A stretch of DNA of 64,000 bases from Ruminococcus sp. (GCF_016283395.1 NZ_JAEEMU010000040.1:76289-140288), one strand, 5' to 3'; counted from the first letter of the stretch, positions 33,645-44,181 are shown. A program made the numbers and translations. Notes: generated from the sequence alone by a model not told the origin.

Positions 33645-34814
33645 ATGCTTATCTATAACGCTGAGATACACACTCTTGACTCACGGGGAGTCATCGCAAA
33701 CGGCTGGATAGAGACTGAAAACAGCAAGATAAAGGCCATCGGCGAGGGTGCTCCTGCGGAGATACCCGAGGGCAGCATAAACGCTCAGGGCGGTCTGCTC
33801 ATGCCGGGATTTATCGACGCTCATACTCACCTCGGCATAATCGAGGACGGTCTCGACTTTGAGGGCGATGACTGCAACGAGTCCACAGATCCGTTTACGC
33901 CTCAGATGAGAGCTATCGACGGTATCAATCCATTTGACCGCTGCTTTGAGGAAGCCCGTATGCGCGGCATAACCGCTGCGGCTTCAAGCCCGGGAAGTGC
34001 CAACCCATGCGGCGGCGAGATAGCTGCCCTAAAGACTAACGGCAGGCGCGTAGACGATATGCTCATAAAAAAGTGCGGCATCAAATTCGCTCTGGGTGAA
34101 AATCCAAAGAATGTATATAACGGACGGGAAGAGACTCCCATAACACGTATGGCGATAACCGCCCTTATACGTGAGGGGCTTTACAAGGCTCGACGCTATG
34201 TTCACGATATGGACAGCTACTACTCAGACAGCGAGAACTACGATCCGCCTGAGTACGATATCAAGTGCGAGGCTCTCATGCCCCTGCTGGAACGCAAGAT
34301 AAAGGCTTTCTTCCACTGCCACCGCGCAGATGATATCTGCACGGCTATGCGCATAGCTTCGGAATTTGCCCTTGACCCCGTTATCATACACGGCACTGAG
34401 GGACACAAGATAGCCGATATCATAGCCGAGGAAAAAATCCCTGTGATATGCGGTCCTCTCATGTGTGACCGCTGCAAGCCCGAAATGCGCGGACTTGAAC
34501 TGAAAAATGCTGCTGTGCTCCACGAAAACGGAGTAAAGATAGCTATATGCACAGACCATACAGTAACTCCTGTACAGTACCTGCCACTTTCGGCTCAGAC
34601 TGCAATAAAGGGCGGTCTCAGCTTCGATGAGGCTGTAAAGACTATCACCGTCTACCCTGCCGAGATACTTGGCATAGACGATGTCACAGGCTCGCTCAGA
34701 GAGGATAAGGACGCTGACTTGCAGCTCTACCGCAAGGGCGACAATCCACTTGACCTTATGTGCGAACCCGTTCTCGTAATGGTCAGCGGCGAGATATGCC
34801 GCAGGGAGGTATAA
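33645..34814 (+). CDS. Metal-dependent amidohydrolase
   Basis: 389 residues, cytoplasmic. The amidohydrolase superfamily pattern is clear: GGLLMPGFIDAHTHLGIIED near residue 55 (two metal-binding histidines), FFHCHRADDI (histidine), IIHGTEGHKIADI (histidine) and CTDHTVTP (aspartate), with the N- and C-terminal small beta-sandwich. It resembles imidazolonepropionase-like or dipeptidase-like members; the substrate is unknown. Seven bases after aroK, one base before the LRR-dockerin gene. Confidence 0.85.
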   Translation: MLIYNAEIHTLDSRGVIANGWIETENSKIKAIGEGAPAEIPEGSINAQGGLLMPGFIDAHTHLGIIEDGLDFEGDDCNESTDPFTPQMRAIDGINPFDRCFEEARMRGITAAASSPGSANPCGGEIAALKTNGRRVDDMLIKKCGIKFALGENPKNVYNGREETPITRMAITALIREGLYKARRYVHDMDSYYSDSENYDPPEYDIKCEALMPLLERKIKAFFHCHRADDICTAMRIASEFALDPVIIHGTEGHKIADIIAEEKIPVICGPLMCDRCKPEMRGLELKNAAVLHENGVKIAICTDHTVTPVQYLPLSAQTAIKGGLSFDEAVKTITVYPAEILGIDDVTGSLREDKDADLQLYRKGDNPLDLMCEPVLVMVSGEICRREV

Positions 34815-34815
34815 A

Positions 34816-36024
34816 TTGAAAAGACTGCTGTCAATCATTGCTTCCGCTGCCCTTATCTTCACATCAGCTCCTGCAATGACTTCTTTTGCCGAAGATAAGA
34901 CTAATGACTTGAAATTGCATTTTAAAATAGAAAACGGTGAAGCCTGTTTAACAGGCGAATGGAGCGACAACGTAACTGAGCTTGTAATTCCCGAAACCTA
35001 CGAAGGTAAGCCTGTTACTTCTATCGACGAGAAGGCATTCACAGGCAATGAAAATATCGTTTCATGTGTTATTCCCGATACCGTAAAATCAGTAGGCGAT
35101 CTGGCATTTGCCGCCTGTCCTAATCTGAAAAGCATAAGTATAGGAAGCGGTTTTTCTTCTTTAGGCAATCTTTCTTTTGCCAACTGTAACAACTTGACTT
35201 CCATTACTGTGAGCAAGGATAATCCTGATTTTACTTCGATCAACTCTTGCCTTTACAACAAAAAGGGGGATACGCTCCGCCTTTATGCAGGCGGCAGCAA
35301 GGCTGTCGTATCCGACAATACCAAAACTATCGGCAAGTGGGCTTTCTTTGAAAGATCGGATATCACCTCGGTCACTATCCCGAGTTCTGTCACTGCTATT
35401 GAAGATTCTGTCTTTTCGGGCTGTCTTTCTCTGAAAGAGATCACTATCCCCGACTCTGTGACCAAACTCGGAAAGTACTGCTTTATGAGCTGCCGTGCCT
35501 TGCAGAGCGTAAGCCTCGGCAAATCAGTGACAGAGATACCCGAAGAATGCTTTTATTGCTGCACAGCTCTGAATAATATATCTCTTTCAGACAATATCAA
35601 GTCTATAGGCGACAGAGCCTTTTATTGCTGTGAGGATATCAGCGGTATCTATATACCAGCCGCCGTTAAATCTATCGGTGAAGATGCTGTCGGAAAGAAA
35701 TACATCTCCATGGGCTCTTATTCTATAAAAATCCCGAACTTTCAGATAAAAGGCGAAAAAGGCTCGGCTGCGGAAAAATATGCCTTTGATCAGAATATAT
35801 CTTTCCTTACCAACGACTCACAGGGAGATGTGAACGGCGACGGCAAGGTGGACTCGGTCGACGCTTCCGCTGTGCTGGCTGAATATGCTCTTCTGTCGGC
35901 AGGCAAAAAGGGAAAACTTACCGAGAAGCAGTCAAAGGCTGCGGACTGGAACAGCGACGGAAATATCGATTCCGTGGACGCTTCCGCCATACTCGCGGAA
36001 TACGCAAGAGTGCAGACACTTTAA
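34816..36024 (+). CDS. Secreted leucine-rich-repeat (BspA-type) protein with dockerin
   Basis: 402 residues from a TTG start with GGGAGG six bases before it. A signal peptide (MKRLLSIIASAALIFTSAPA, cut near residue 25) is followed by BspA-type leucine-rich repeats at about 45-310, with units such as IPDTVKSVGDLAFAACPNL and IPSSVTAIEDSVFSGCLSL. A type I dockerin at about 335-402 has two calcium loops (DVNGDGKVDSVDASAVL and DWNSDGNIDSVDASAIL). It should attach to a cohesin on the cellulosome scaffold. No catalytic domain is visible; LRRs may bind ligands or proteins. Its place in an aromatic-synthesis operon is odd. Confidence 0.9.
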   Translation: MKRLLSIIASAALIFTSAPAMTSFAEDKTNDLKLHFKIENGEACLTGEWSDNVTELVIPETYEGKPVTSIDEKAFTGNENIVSCVIPDTVKSVGDLAFAACPNLKSISIGSGFSSLGNLSFANCNNLTSITVSKDNPDFTSINSCLYNKKGDTLRLYAGGSKAVVSDNTKTIGKWAFFERSDITSVTIPSSVTAIEDSVFSGCLSLKEITIPDSVTKLGKYCFMSCRALQSVSLGKSVTEIPEECFYCCTALNNISLSDNIKSIGDRAFYCCEDISGIYIPAAVKSIGEDAVGKKYISMGSYSIKIPNFQIKGEKGSAAEKYAFDQNISFLTNDSQGDVNGDGKVDSVDASAVLAEYALLSAGKKGKLTEKQSKAADWNSDGNIDSVDASAILAEYARVQTL

Positions 36025-36088
36025 CACTTGGTTACTTTAATATATCAAATTGCTTTTTTCGCCAAAACCCGACCATATTTGACCATAA

Positions 36089-37654
<1,566 letters not shown>

Positions 37655-37657
37655 ATT

Positions 37658-37686
37658 AAAGGCGGACTTTATGTCCGCCTTTTTTC
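37658..37686 (+). terminator. Terminator of guaB
   Basis: Stem GGCGGACTT/ATGTCCGCC (37660-37679 region) followed by TTTTTT, three bases after the stop codon. Confidence 0.9.
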
Positions 37687-37772
37687 GAGCTGAGCCAGCT
37701 CGACCGCTTCCACGTTGGCGCTTGCAAGCTCGCTCACTCTTATCAAAAACCATACTCGTACATCGCTTACGG
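37686..37772 (-). repeat. R element, copy B
   Basis: Read on the minus strand it has CGTAAGCGATGTACGAGTAT, then GGTTTTTGATAAGAGTGAGC, then CGCCAACGTGG, and ends in a palindrome with different letters (CGAGCTG/CAGCTCG) from copies A and C. It abuts the guaB terminator. Confidence 0.85.
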
Positions 37773-37816
37773 CACAGTTTGTAGCGGCTGATGCCCACAT
37801 AAGTCACTACTGCAAC

Positions 37817-37844
37817 AAAAAAGGACGACCAATGGTCGTCCTTT
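37817..37844 (-). terminator. Terminator of the three-lipoprotein operon
   Basis: Stem GGACGACC/GGTCGTCC with TTTTTT on the minus strand. The same palindrome occurs with a CCCTACA-like tail at 14018 and 57534. Confidence 0.85.
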
Positions 37845-37851
37845 GATTTTG

Positions 37852-38529
37852 TTATGAAATTACATAAGGTTCGCCGTCTATTGTATAGACTGCTACATCG
37901 ACATATTTATTGCCTCTGTGAAGCATCAATGAATAAGAACCATGTCCGCCCGGTTCGGTATACGTGCAGTTTACTTTGAGAAGCTTCTTGGCTGTGACCT
38001 TTGCATCGGGAGCTACCTGTGAAAGAACATGGTCATACTCCTCATAAGCAGACTTATCATTCTTCTCCTCGACGATATCCTCGATAAGTACATAGGTAAA
38101 CTCAAAATCCTTCTCGGTGTATCCCTTGTAGATATCATACAAGTTGTTGAGCAGATCCTGTGTTGATGCCTGCTCAAGGCTTTCGAGCCTGTACTTCAGA
38201 ACAGCAGGATATACTGCATTTTCGTGCATAGCTGCGTCTTTAGTCGATAATGAGTAGAAATAATCAACTACCTTTGCAGCTTCTTCTGCTGTCACATATC
38301 TCGGATCATAGGAAACACCTATAGGTACATCTGAAGTCTCAGGTGTATCGTCATGCTGTGTTGCTCCGTATCCAAGTTCATCAAGACTTACGTCGCCATC
38401 GACATTTACGGCGACCATATTATGATCGTCTTTTTCTTTCTTCTCTTCCTTGCTGCCGCATGATACTGCGCAGACCGAAATAGCCGCAGCTGCTATAAGA
38501 GCCGCTGCCCTTGTGATAATCCTATTCAT
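37852..38529 (-). CDS. Lipoprotein of unknown function
   Basis: 225 residues. A signal with lipobox (AAAAISVCAVSCG, cysteine near 24) is followed by a charged linker and a C-terminal alpha/beta domain (EEAAKVVDYFYSLSTKDAAM, DLLNNLYDIYKGYTEKDF, GSYSLMLHRGNKYVDVAVYT). The overall shape resembles the next gene upstream, with which it forms an operon at a 14-base distance. No family recognised. Confidence 0.75.
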   Translation of the reverse strand: MNRIITRAAALIAAAAISVCAVSCGSKEEKKEKDDHNMVAVNVDGDVSLDELGYGATQHDDTPETSDVPIGVSYDPRYVTAEEAAKVVDYFYSLSTKDAAMHENAVYPAVLKYRLESLEQASTQDLLNNLYDIYKGYTEKDFEFTYVLIEDIVEEKNDKSAYEEYDHVLSQVAPDAKVTAKKLLKVNCTYTEPGGHGSYSLMLHRGNKYVDVAVYTIDGEPYVIS

Positions 38530-38543
38530 TGTAAGATCGCCTC

Positions 38544-39326
38544 TTAACCAAATGTATAGTATCTGCCGTCCTTTTCGGCAAAAACGATTTTATATCCGTT
38601 AACGATAACATTCTCGTTTCCGTTTGAATCCTCGCCCATAATGTAGAAAGTTGCATCTATAAGGTAATCGCTATCGCCCTTTACCTGCTCATAGTATGAC
38701 TTGCCGAAATGCTCGTCCATACCCTTGAAATACTCAGCAAGACCGTCAACGCCCTCCTGCGCCTCGGGCTTTTCAACTCTGATACGTGTTATCTTATAAT
38801 CACCCTGCATTACATTTGCAAGACTTGCACACTGCTTTGCAAAAGAAGTCTTGAAATCATAGCTGTAGTCCTTCTGGAGATATATTCCCATTTCATCAAT
38901 AAAGCTCGGGAATACACAGCTTGTATACTTAGTATAATCAGCTAACGGGAATGAAAGGAAGTACTGCTCAAGTGTGAGCATAAGATCCTTTGAAAAATCT
39001 TCATCATTAAAGTAAAGCTTTACGCCGTTGCTGCTTACACGATATTTTCCTAAATTGGCCTCAGCAGAATCCTCAGCAGGTGTAACAACATCTCCGAGAG
39101 TTCCGAGCTTAGGAGCTTCTGTTCCTACCTCGCACTTCTGGACAGTTTCCAAAACCTTATTGTAATAAGCCTCTGCATCGAATTTTTCGCCTGAAAGCTC
39201 GCTGCCGCCTACTGAAGGAGCAGTTGTTTCAGGAACTTTGATCTCATCTTTCTTTCCGCAGCCTGCAAAACACTGGAGTGCTGCTGCAACAGCAAGAACT
39301 GCTGCTGTGAGTTTCTTAGTTTTCAT
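38544..39326 (-). CDS. Lipoprotein of unknown function
   Basis: 260 residues. Lipobox LQCFAGCG (cysteine near 23), a short linker with TTAPS, and a globular domain from about 48 (FDAEAYYNKVLETVQKCEVG, LYFNDEDFSKDLMLTLEQYF, VKGDSDYLIDATFYIMGEDS). It is the middle gene of three lipoprotein genes on the minus strand, 24 bases after the LRR lipoprotein. No family recognised. Confidence 0.75.
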   Translation of the reverse strand: MKTKKLTAAVLAVAAALQCFAGCGKKDEIKVPETTAPSVGGSELSGEKFDAEAYYNKVLETVQKCEVGTEAPKLGTLGDVVTPAEDSAEANLGKYRVSSNGVKLYFNDEDFSKDLMLTLEQYFLSFPLADYTKYTSCVFPSFIDEMGIYLQKDYSYDFKTSFAKQCASLANVMQGDYKITRIRVEKPEAQEGVDGLAEYFKGMDEHFGKSYYEQVKGDSDYLIDATFYIMGEDSNGNENVIVNGYKIVFAEKDGRYYTFG

Positions 39327-39350
39327 GGTTTTCCTCCCAGTATTAATAAT

Positions 39351-40040
39351 TTAGTATATGGCGAATTTGCCCATTGCACCTGCCCATTCAGCAGCTGCCG
39401 AATCTTCGGGAGCATATATCACCAAATTCGGAAGTTCTTCCAATCCCCAGTTCTCATATTTAAGTTCGCGGCTCAGCACCGTCATTATATTTAGTGCGGT
39501 ACATCCGGCAAAAACACCGTCATGTATGCTCTGTACTCCCTCAGGGATAGTAATTTCCGCAATAGATGTACAGCCTGCAAAAGCTCCTCTGTCTATTGTG
39601 GTGAGCCCTGTGGGCAGATTGATCTCTGTCAGCGAAGTGCAGTCGATAAAAGCTCCCTCTCCGATAGTCTGAACGCTTTCAGGAAGAGCTACCGAAGCAA
39701 CATCCTCATTTGCTTCAAATGCATAGAAGCCTATCTCCCTGACAGGAGTCCCCTCTATCTCGGCAGGTATCTCTACTGCCTGATCCTTGCCTTTATACTT
39801 TGTTATAATGACTCCGCCCTCGTATATCTCATAATCAAAGATATCCGATGAAACGATATTGCGGTCACGTACTGTAGCAAGCTGCTCATATGAGCCTGCT
39901 TCTGTTGTTTCTTCGGCAGAGGTCACGGAAGTCTTTTCTTTCTCTGAGGGCTTGTCAGTATCGCCCTTGACTTTGTTTCCGCAGCCTGCTGAAGTTATAA
40001 ATACAGCCGCAGTCAGCGATGCCAAAACAAACTTTTTCAT
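39351..40040 (-). CDS. Leucine-rich-repeat (BspA-type) lipoprotein
   Basis: 229 residues from the ATG at 40040 (GGAG upstream). Lipobox FITSAGCG (cysteine near 20), linker rich in Thr/Glu/Ser, then BspA-type LRR units at about 105-200 such as IGEGAFIDCTSLTEINLPTG and IDRGAFAGCTSIAEITIPEG. It probably binds proteins or glycans at the cell surface. It leads the three-lipoprotein operon and lies 58 bases after typA, with which it may be co-transcribed. Confidence 0.85.
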   Translation of the reverse strand: MKKFVLASLTAAVFITSAGCGNKVKGDTDKPSEKEKTSVTSAEETTEAGSYEQLATVRDRNIVSSDIFDYEIYEGGVIITKYKGKDQAVEIPAEIEGTPVREIGFYAFEANEDVASVALPESVQTIGEGAFIDCTSLTEINLPTGLTTIDRGAFAGCTSIAEITIPEGVQSIHDGVFAGCTALNIMTVLSRELKYENWGLEELPNLVIYAPEDSAAAEWAGAMGKFAIY

Positions 40041-40098
40041 ATTATAACTCCACAATCTGCAAATTATATGGTTTATATGTGTTGATTTTGTGAAAAAA

Positions 40099-41922
40099 TC
40101 AAGCTTTTTTACTTCTATCCTTAGCTCTCTGTGTATTGCTGAGAATTCTCTTTCTTATTCTGAGCGACTCAGGTGTTACTTCAAGGAGCTCGTCATCAGC
40201 AAGGAATTCAAGGCAATCCTCAAGGCTGAGAACTCTCGGAGGAACGAGTCTGAGTGCGTCATCGCTTCCGCTTGCACGGGTATTTGTAAGGTGCTTCTTC
40301 TTGCAGACATTTACAACGAGGTCCTCTGTCTTTGGTGAAGCACCAACGATCATGCCCTCGTATACAGGAGTACCTGATGTGATGAAGAGCTGTCCGCGCT
40401 CCTGAGCATTGTAAAGACCGTATGTTACAGCCTCGCCTGTCTCGAAGGATACGAGAGAGCCTGTGTTTCTGCGGTCAATATCGCCCTTGTATGGCTGATA
40501 GCCGTCAAATACGTGGCTCATGATGCCCTCGCCCTTTGTATCTGTGAGGAATTCGCTCTTATAGCCGAAAAGTCCTCTTGCAGGTATAAGGAACTCGATA
40601 CGCATACGGCTTCCCTGTGGGTGCATATCCACCATATCGCCCTTACGTGCGCCTATCTTCTCCATTACAGAACCTACGCAGTCCTCGGGAACGTCGATAA
40701 CAAGACGCTCGATAGGTTCGAGTTTTCTGCCGTTCTCGTCCTGCTTGAAGAGTACGCGGGGAGTTGATACTCCGAGCTCATAGCCCTCACGGCGCATATT
40801 CTCGATAAGTATTGAAAGGTGCATCTCACCGCGGCCTGCTACGCGGAAGGAGTCTGTAGACTCTGTTTCCTCAACACGGAGAGAAACGTCTTTGAGAAGC
40901 TCCTTGAAGAGTCTCTCACGGAGCTGACGTGAAGTAACGAACTTACCCTCGCGTCCTGCGAACGGGCTGTCGTTTACGGAGAATGTCATTTCAACTGTAG
41001 GCTCGCTGATCTTTACGAACGGGAGCGGATCAGGAGCATCTGTTGCGCATATAGTATCGCCGATAGTGATGTTCTCGATACCCGATATCCATACGATATC
41101 GCCCATCTGTGCTTCCTGTACAGGTACACGGTTGAGTCCCTGTATCTGGAGAAGTGAAACTATCTTAGCGTTGTAGTTTTTCTTTGAGCCTGTATAATCA
41201 CAGACTGTTACCTGCTGGTTTACGCCTATCTTACCTCTTACGATACGTCCGATACCGATACGTCCTACGTATTCGTTATAGTCGATAGAGGAAATGAGCA
41301 TCTGGAGAGGATCGTTCTCCTCGCCCTTTGGCGGCTCGATATAGTTGATGATAGTATCGAAGAGAGGCTTTAAGTCTGTACCTGCCTCGTACTGACTGAG
41401 TGAAGCTGTACCGCTTCTGCCTGAGCAGAAAAGGAGTGGGCTTTCGAGCTGCTCCTCGTTTGCATCAAGGTCAAGAAGAAGTTCGAGAACTTCGTCGCCT
41501 ATCTCGTCAAGACGAGCGTCGGGACGGTCTATCTTGTTTACGACTACGATTATCTTATGACCCATTTCAAGAGCCTTTGAAAGTACGAAACGAGTCTGAG
41601 GCATAGGACCTTCTGCTGCGTCAACAAGCAGGAGTACGCCGTCAACCATTTCAAGTACACGCTCTACCTCGCCGCCGAAGTCAGCATGGCCAGGGGTGTC
41701 GATAATGTTGATCTTTGTACCGTTGTACATTACTGAGGTATTCTTGGCAAGGATAGTGATACCTCTTTCCCTCTCGATGTCGTTTGAGTCCATTACACGC
41801 TCGGCAACTTCCTGATTTTCACGGAACACGCCGCCCTGCTTGAGCATTTCGTCAACGAGGGTAGTCTTACCATGGTCAACGTGAGCGATAATGGCGATGT
41901 TTCTTAAATCTTCTCTTATCAT
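40099..41922 (-). CDS. typA: Ribosome-associated translational GTPase TypA/BipA
   Basis: 607 residues. The GTPase domain carries [20 protein letters not shown] (G1), RGITI (G2), [16 protein letters not shown] (G3) and [15 protein letters not shown] (G4). EF-G-like domains and the TypA-specific C-terminus ([39 protein letters not shown]) follow. It binds the ribosome and helps subunit assembly or stress adaptation. GGAGG lies before the ATG. A 14-base palindrome AGTTAAATTTAACT stands about 15 bases upstream of the start, of unknown meaning. Confidence 0.96.
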   Translation of the reverse strand: MIREDLRNIAIIAHVDHGKTTLVDEMLKQGGVFRENQEVAERVMDSNDIERERGITILAKNTSVMYNGTKINIIDTPGHADFGGEVERVLEMVDGVLLLVDAAEGPMPQTRFVLSKALEMGHKIIVVVNKIDRPDARLDEIGDEVLELLLDLDANEEQLESPLLFCSGRSGTASLSQYEAGTDLKPLFDTIINYIEPPKGEENDPLQMLISSIDYNEYVGRIGIGRIVRGKIGVNQQVTVCDYTGSKKNYNAKIVSLLQIQGLNRVPVQEAQMGDIVWISGIENITIGDTICATDAPDPLPFVKISEPTVEMTFSVNDSPFAGREGKFVTSRQLRERLFKELLKDVSLRVEETESTDSFRVAGRGEMHLSILIENMRREGYELGVSTPRVLFKQDENGRKLEPIERLVIDVPEDCVGSVMEKIGARKGDMVDMHPQGSRMRIEFLIPARGLFGYKSEFLTDTKGEGIMSHVFDGYQPYKGDIDRRNTGSLVSFETGEAVTYGLYNAQERGQLFITSGTPVYEGMIVGASPKTEDLVVNVCKKKHLTNTRASGSDDALRLVPPRVLSLEDCLEFLADDELLEVTPESLRIRKRILSNTQRAKDRSKKA

Positions 41923-41989
41923 ATTTTCTTTCCTCCAAGTTAAATTTAACTTTGAACTTTCTTTATATGCAAACGGCTTTCACCGATTT

Positions 41990-42628
41990 TTACATGAGAT
42001 ATTCCAAACGTGAACGGAGCTGGTCTATATTCGTGAACGTCTGTGGGATATAGAGCGTTTTCTTACGTGTTGGAACTAAAGCGGAGCTCTTGTTCACAAC
42101 GGTAAGCTGAGCCTTTACTGTAAGGAATTCCTTGCCCTCATTTATTGAAAATACCTTGTCTATAATGCTTCCGCTGTATTCAGCGACCCGTCTGTTGCAG
42201 ACAAATTCTTCCACATAGGAAGTTGTGGGGAGCTTCTTCATGTTTTTCATTATGCGGTTAAAACCTGCAAGGCTTCCGCCCACGAGTATGCTGTACTGCT
42301 CGCCGAAAAGCGTATCATTTGTACAGGCTTTTGCAATGTCTATCTGATACACATCGGTTTCATCAATAACATAAGCCATGAAATAGCCTGCGTTCTTTGT
42401 TTTCCTTATGACGCGCAGAACCAGCAGAAGTACGATAAGTGCAGGTATCAGAAACAAAATGAAGCCTGTTTTCATACCGCTGTCGGAAAGAGCGACAAAA
42501 CCGTATATCACCAGTCCCACAAATAATATGAGTACCGAAAGTATTATAGTAACGCCTGTTCCTGCGGACATCTTCTGCTGATATGTGGCATGAAGTCTGT
42601 CTGCGTCATCTATCCTGCATACTGTCAT
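41990..42628 (-). CDS. Membrane protein with two helices and a cytoplasmic domain
   Basis: 212 residues from the ATG at 42628, with AAGGAG before it and one base after the previous stop; a longer frame overlaps the neighbour. Two membrane helices near the N-terminus (GVTIILSVLILFVGLVIYGF and GFILFLIPALIVLLLVLRVI) precede a soluble domain of about 135 residues (YFMAYVIDETDVYQIDIAKA, VNKSSALVPTRKKTLYIPQT). No family recognised. Forms a two-gene unit with the YcxB-like gene. Confidence 0.75.
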   Translation of the reverse strand: MTVCRIDDADRLHATYQQKMSAGTGVTIILSVLILFVGLVIYGFVALSDSGMKTGFILFLIPALIVLLLVLRVIRKTKNAGYFMAYVIDETDVYQIDIAKACTNDTLFGEQYSILVGGSLAGFNRIMKNMKKLPTTSYVEEFVCNRRVAEYSGSIIDKVFSINEGKEFLTVKAQLTVVNKSSALVPTRKKTLYIPQTFTNIDQLRSRLEYLM

Positions 42629-42629
42629 G

Positions 42630-43160
42630 TTACTTCTCCTTGAATTTAGTACCAAGCTTGCTGCGAAGCAAAGCTCTAAGCTCTTCTGCTGTGCCCTCAA
42701 CTATCTCGTTCTTATCGAATACTATATATCCTGTGCCTTCCACCAATATAATGAAAAAACCGTCTTTTGCTGCCGCTCTTGCAAGGCGGACATATTTATA
42801 TGTACTGTTGGTATTTGAGAACGATGTGCTGGAATTGAGTACAATCTCTTCTTCCTCAAACGATACCTTTAACTTGTAATCCGGATTTTTTTCAGTGAAT
42901 GTCCTGAAGCTGACAGCAGGATTTGCCTTCCTTGTCCTGTAGACATATACGCCAAACACAAAAAATACAGTTGTCAGGCATATTATCATCACAGGATCGA
43001 CCGTACGATCTTTAAGTGCCACCAGTATTGTGAGTAAAGCGATAAAAATGAATACCGCTCCGCATAATACAGTGAACTTCTTCATTCTGTTATACATAGG
43101 CGAATTGTTCACAAGTGCCGAATAATGCCTGATATCAAAATCGTTTACTTCGACCTTCAT
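42630..43160 (-). CDS. YcxB-like membrane protein
   Basis: 176 residues from the ATG at 43160, two bases after AGAAGGAG. Upstream continuation of the frame runs into tRNA genes and is rejected. Two helices (FTVLCGAVFIFIALLTILVA, PVMIICLTTVFFVFGVYVY) are followed by a domain with NTNSTYKYVRLARAAAKDGF, FIILVEGTGYIVFDKNEI and ELRALLRSKLG, which resembles the YcxB-like family of Firmicutes. Function unknown. Confidence 0.78.
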   Translation of the reverse strand: MKVEVNDFDIRHYSALVNNSPMYNRMKKFTVLCGAVFIFIALLTILVALKDRTVDPVMIICLTTVFFVFGVYVYRTRKANPAVSFRTFTEKNPDYKLKVSFEEEEIVLNSSTSFSNTNSTYKYVRLARAAAKDGFFIILVEGTGYIVFDKNEIVEGTAEELRALLRSKLGTKFKEK

Positions 43161-43240
43161 AGCTCCTTCTCCTACATTACTTATAAAATTCTTAACATAG
43201 AAAATGCGTTTCCGTGCAATATCTCTTTTTTTTCGGGCAT

Positions 43241-43269
43241 AAAAAAGCCCTTGCAGAGGATTTGCAAGG
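43241..43269 (-). terminator. Distal terminator of the tRNA operon
   Basis: Stem CCTTGCA/TGCAAGG followed by GGCTTTTTT on the minus strand, a second stop about 30 bases beyond the first. Confidence 0.7.
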
Positions 43270-43291
43270 TCAGTGTGGTGGATAGTCTGAA

Positions 43292-43319
43292 ACAAAAACA
43301 GCCCCGAATTTTTCGGGGC
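43292..43319 (-). terminator. Proximal terminator of the tRNA operon
   Basis: Stem GCCCCGAA/TTCGGGGC with TGTTTTTGTTT following on the minus strand, just after the tRNA-Tyr CCA end. Confidence 0.8.
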
Positions 43320-43324
43320 GTTTC

Positions 43325-43410
43325 TGGTGGGAGAGGATGGATTCGGACCATCGAAGCTGAAAAGCAACAGATTTACAGTCTGCCCCCTTTGGCCACTCGG
43401 GAACTCTCCC
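43325..43410 (-). tRNA. tRNA-Tyr (GTA)
   Basis: Acceptor stem GGGAGAG/CTCTCCC, encoded CCA, anticodon stem CAGA/TCTG around a loop with GTA, and a long variable arm expected of class II tRNA-Tyr. T-loop GGTCCGAATCC is normal. Last of three tRNA genes in one transcript. Confidence 0.95.
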
Positions 43411-43445
43411 ATTGTATAGATTGTTTTTGCGACAAGGCAAAATAA

Positions 43446-43521
43446 TGGAGCTGGTGGACGGACTCGAACCCCCGACCTGCTGATTACAAATCAGCTGCTC
43501 TACCAACTGAGCTACACCAGC
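43446..43521 (-). tRNA. tRNA-Thr (TGT)
   Basis: Acceptor stem GCTGGTG/CACCAGC with encoded CCA; D-arm TAGCTCAGTTGGTAGAGCA; anticodon stem CTGAT/ATCAG with loop TTTGTAA, anticodon TGT; T-arm GGGGGTTCGAGTCCGTC. Middle gene of the cluster. Confidence 0.95.
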
Positions 43522-43596
43522 GTTTAACGCTTAATTATTATATCACATCTTTTTTGAGTTGTCAAGTACTTTTTTGAATTTTTTCAAAAAAAGTTC

Positions 43597-43673
43597 TGGT
43601 CGAGGCGACAGGACTCGAACCTGCGGCATCTTGCTCCCAAAGCAAGCACTCTACCAAACTGAGTTACGCCTCG
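43597..43673 (-). tRNA. tRNA-Pro (TGG)
   Basis: Acceptor stem CGAGGCG/CGCCTCG with encoded CCA; anticodon stem CTTGC/GCAAG with loop TTTGGGA, anticodon TGG; T-arm GCAGGTTCGAGTCCTG. First gene of the cluster. Confidence 0.95.
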
Positions 43674-43710
43674 AAACTCATAAGCTGTATCCTTGATAGA
43701 CAGCTTTTAT

Positions 43711-43739
43711 ATTATATCAAAGCAATGGCAAGTTGTCAA
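43711..43739 (-). promoter_or_regulatory. Promoter of the tRNA operon
   Basis: Consensus -35 TTGACA (43734-43739) and -10 TATAAT (43711-43716) with a 17-base spacer, about 38 bases before tRNA-Pro. Confidence 0.9.
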
Positions 43740-43809
43740 TACCCAATTTCAGTTTTTGTATATCTGCACAATATTCAACATTTTTCTGCGTGTTAATTGT
43801 TCAAGCGAC

Positions 43810-43833
43810 AAAAAAGGGAGCTTTAAGCTCCCT
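43810..43833 (-). terminator. Terminator of the YtxH-like gene
   Basis: Stem AGGGAGCTT/AAGCTCCCT followed by TTTTTG on the minus strand. Confidence 0.85.
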
Positions 43834-43842
43834 CAGAAGTCA

Positions 43843-44106
43843 TTAGTCCTTGATATCGTCTACGATATCTTCAGCAGCGTCCTTAATATCCTCTGCAACG
43901 TCCTCTGCCTTGTCCTTTATTTCCTCAGCAGCGTCATCATTGATCTCGAAGTCGATGCTCTCATCTGTATCGAAGTTATCGAAATCATCGTAATCGTCAT
44001 CATCATAATCAGAACCTGAGCTCTTATCCTTGAGAGCCTGTGCTGCGACATATCCTACAGCAGCTGCTGCACTTGCAACTAAAATAGCACCTAAAAACTT
44101 ATTCAT
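43843..44106 (-). CDS. YtxH-like small acidic membrane protein
   Basis: 87 residues from the ATG at 44106 (AGAGGA upstream). One N-terminal helix (FLGAILVASAAAAVGYVAAQ) is followed by a very acidic stretch of Asp (DYDDDDYDDFDNFDTDES) and a helical tail with repeated AEDxxxDIKD units. The shape matches YtxH-type general-stress proteins, but no key residues define the family. It has its own promoter and terminator, so it is a monocistronic gene. Confidence 0.75.
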   Translation of the reverse strand: MNKFLGAILVASAAAAVGYVAAQALKDKSSGSDYDDDDYDDFDNFDTDESIDFEINDDAAEEIKDKAEDVAEDIKDAAEDIVDDIKD

Positions 44107-44181
44107 TTTATTTTCCTCTTTTCTCCGCAAGAAATAGTACTTACCGAACCGCTTGCGATCGGATTACGATAATCTATAATT

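Noticed and set aside
34224..34970. A 248-codon minus-strand frame across the amidohydrolase and LRR-dockerin genes
   Set aside because: Antisense to two well-supported genes and without a ribosome site or family resemblance.
42629..42700. Extended N-terminus of the two-helix membrane protein
   Set aside because: It overlaps the YcxB-like gene; the ATG at 42628 has AAGGAG.
43161..43412. Extended N-terminus of the YcxB-like protein
   Set aside because: It would be encoded by the tRNA-Tyr gene and two terminators.
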